From contig CAZUON010000064.1 of assembly GCA_964621345.1 (NCBI GenBank), forward strand, positions 1 through 14,219: a stretch of DNA of 14,219 bases, written 5' to 3'. A program made the translations under genes and the position numbers. Origin of the DNA: Glaciecola sp964621345 (lineage in GTDB: Bacteria > Pseudomonadota > Gammaproteobacteria > Enterobacterales > Alteromonadaceae). The notes under the pieces were generated by a model that did no database searches, was not told the DNA's origin, and saw only the letters and a program-made list of their open reading frames with translations. This document shows, one piece after another, positions 14,164-14,219 of the stretch (position 1 is its first letter; the number at the start of each line of letters is the position of its first letter).

Positions 14164-14192
14164 GTCATTGCAGCGCAGGCTGCAAGCTCCTC
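14164..14192 (+). repeat. REP-like palindromic element B
   Basis: On the plus strand: GTCA, then a 7-bp stem TTGCAGC/GCTGCAA around GCAG, then GCTCCTCC. Head, stem length, loop length and CTCC tail equal those of element A, but both stem arms have changed together. It faces element A head to head across 16 bp, as in bipartite REP clusters. Confidence 0.65.
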
Positions 14193-14208
14193 CAAGCAAA
14201 CGCTGATG

Positions 14209-14219
14209 TAGAAGGAGGT
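14209..14219 (-). repeat. REP-like element C (cut by the right window edge)
   Basis: The last 11 bases, TAGAAGGAGGT, are identical to the outer tail of element A (14116-14126) in the same orientation. This indicates a third copy continuing beyond the window and an A-B-C pattern of alternating orientation. Confidence 0.5.

Noticed and set aside
14116..14219. CRISPR array or attachment site at the right end
   Set aside because: The repeats are inverted palindromes with unlike stems and no regular spacers, and no integrase or tRNA gene is nearby; a REP-like cluster fits better.

Overview
The window is one continuous block of late flagellar genes, all read from the minus strand, so transcription runs from the right end to the left. 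The order is flagellin, flaG, fliD, fliS, fliT-like, a very large Maf/DUF115 flagellin glycosyltransferase, pseB, pseC, flrA, flrB, flrC. The flagellin-flaG-fliD-fliS-fliT...flrABC order, the AT-leaning composition and the single-polar-flagellum style of regulation (FlrA/FlrB/FlrC with sigma-54 and sigma-28) point to a marine gammaproteobacterium, most likely of the Alteromonadales. Genus and species cannot be decided from this window.

Right end (about 13827-14219). No gene is seen. The outer part carries short REP-like palindromes in alternating orientation (14116-14219), with a third copy cut by the window edge. An AT-rich stretch (14006-14110) follows, then a near-perfect sigma-28 promoter (13980-14005). 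The flagellin leader is about 145 nt long and can fold into a hairpin just upstream of the ribosome binding site.

Structural block (10110-13826). Flagellin is followed by a bulged hairpin with a T-tract that probably lowers transcription into flaG. The tightly packed flaG, fliD (filament cap), fliS (flagellin chaperone) and fliT-like (cap chaperone) genes come next, joined by 14-bp, 1-bp and 9-bp gaps. The fliT-like gene starts with TTG.

Glycosylation block (4276-10113). maf overlaps or touches fliT and overlaps pseB, and pseC follows 38 bp later. PseB and PseC are the first two enzymes of CMP-pseudaminic acid synthesis. Maf proteins transfer such nonulosonic acids to serine or threonine of flagellin before export. 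The Maf here is about 1200 residues and contains a tandem duplication of its N-terminal domain. The other four pseudaminic acid genes are not in the window.

Regulatory block (1-4178). FlrA is the sigma-54 activator at the top of the hierarchy and keeps the arginines and LFRS motif used for cyclic di-GMP sensing. A strong terminator straddles its stop codon. A perfect GG-N10-GC sigma-54 promoter, with a FleQ/FlrA-box-like palindrome about 85 bp upstream of the predicted start, then drives flrB-flrC. These encode a soluble PAS histidine kinase and its sigma-54-dependent response regulator; flrC runs off the left edge. I found no clearly novel system. The items most worth following up are the duplicated Maf, the flrBC control region, the flagellin leader and attenuator hairpins, and the REP-like array.
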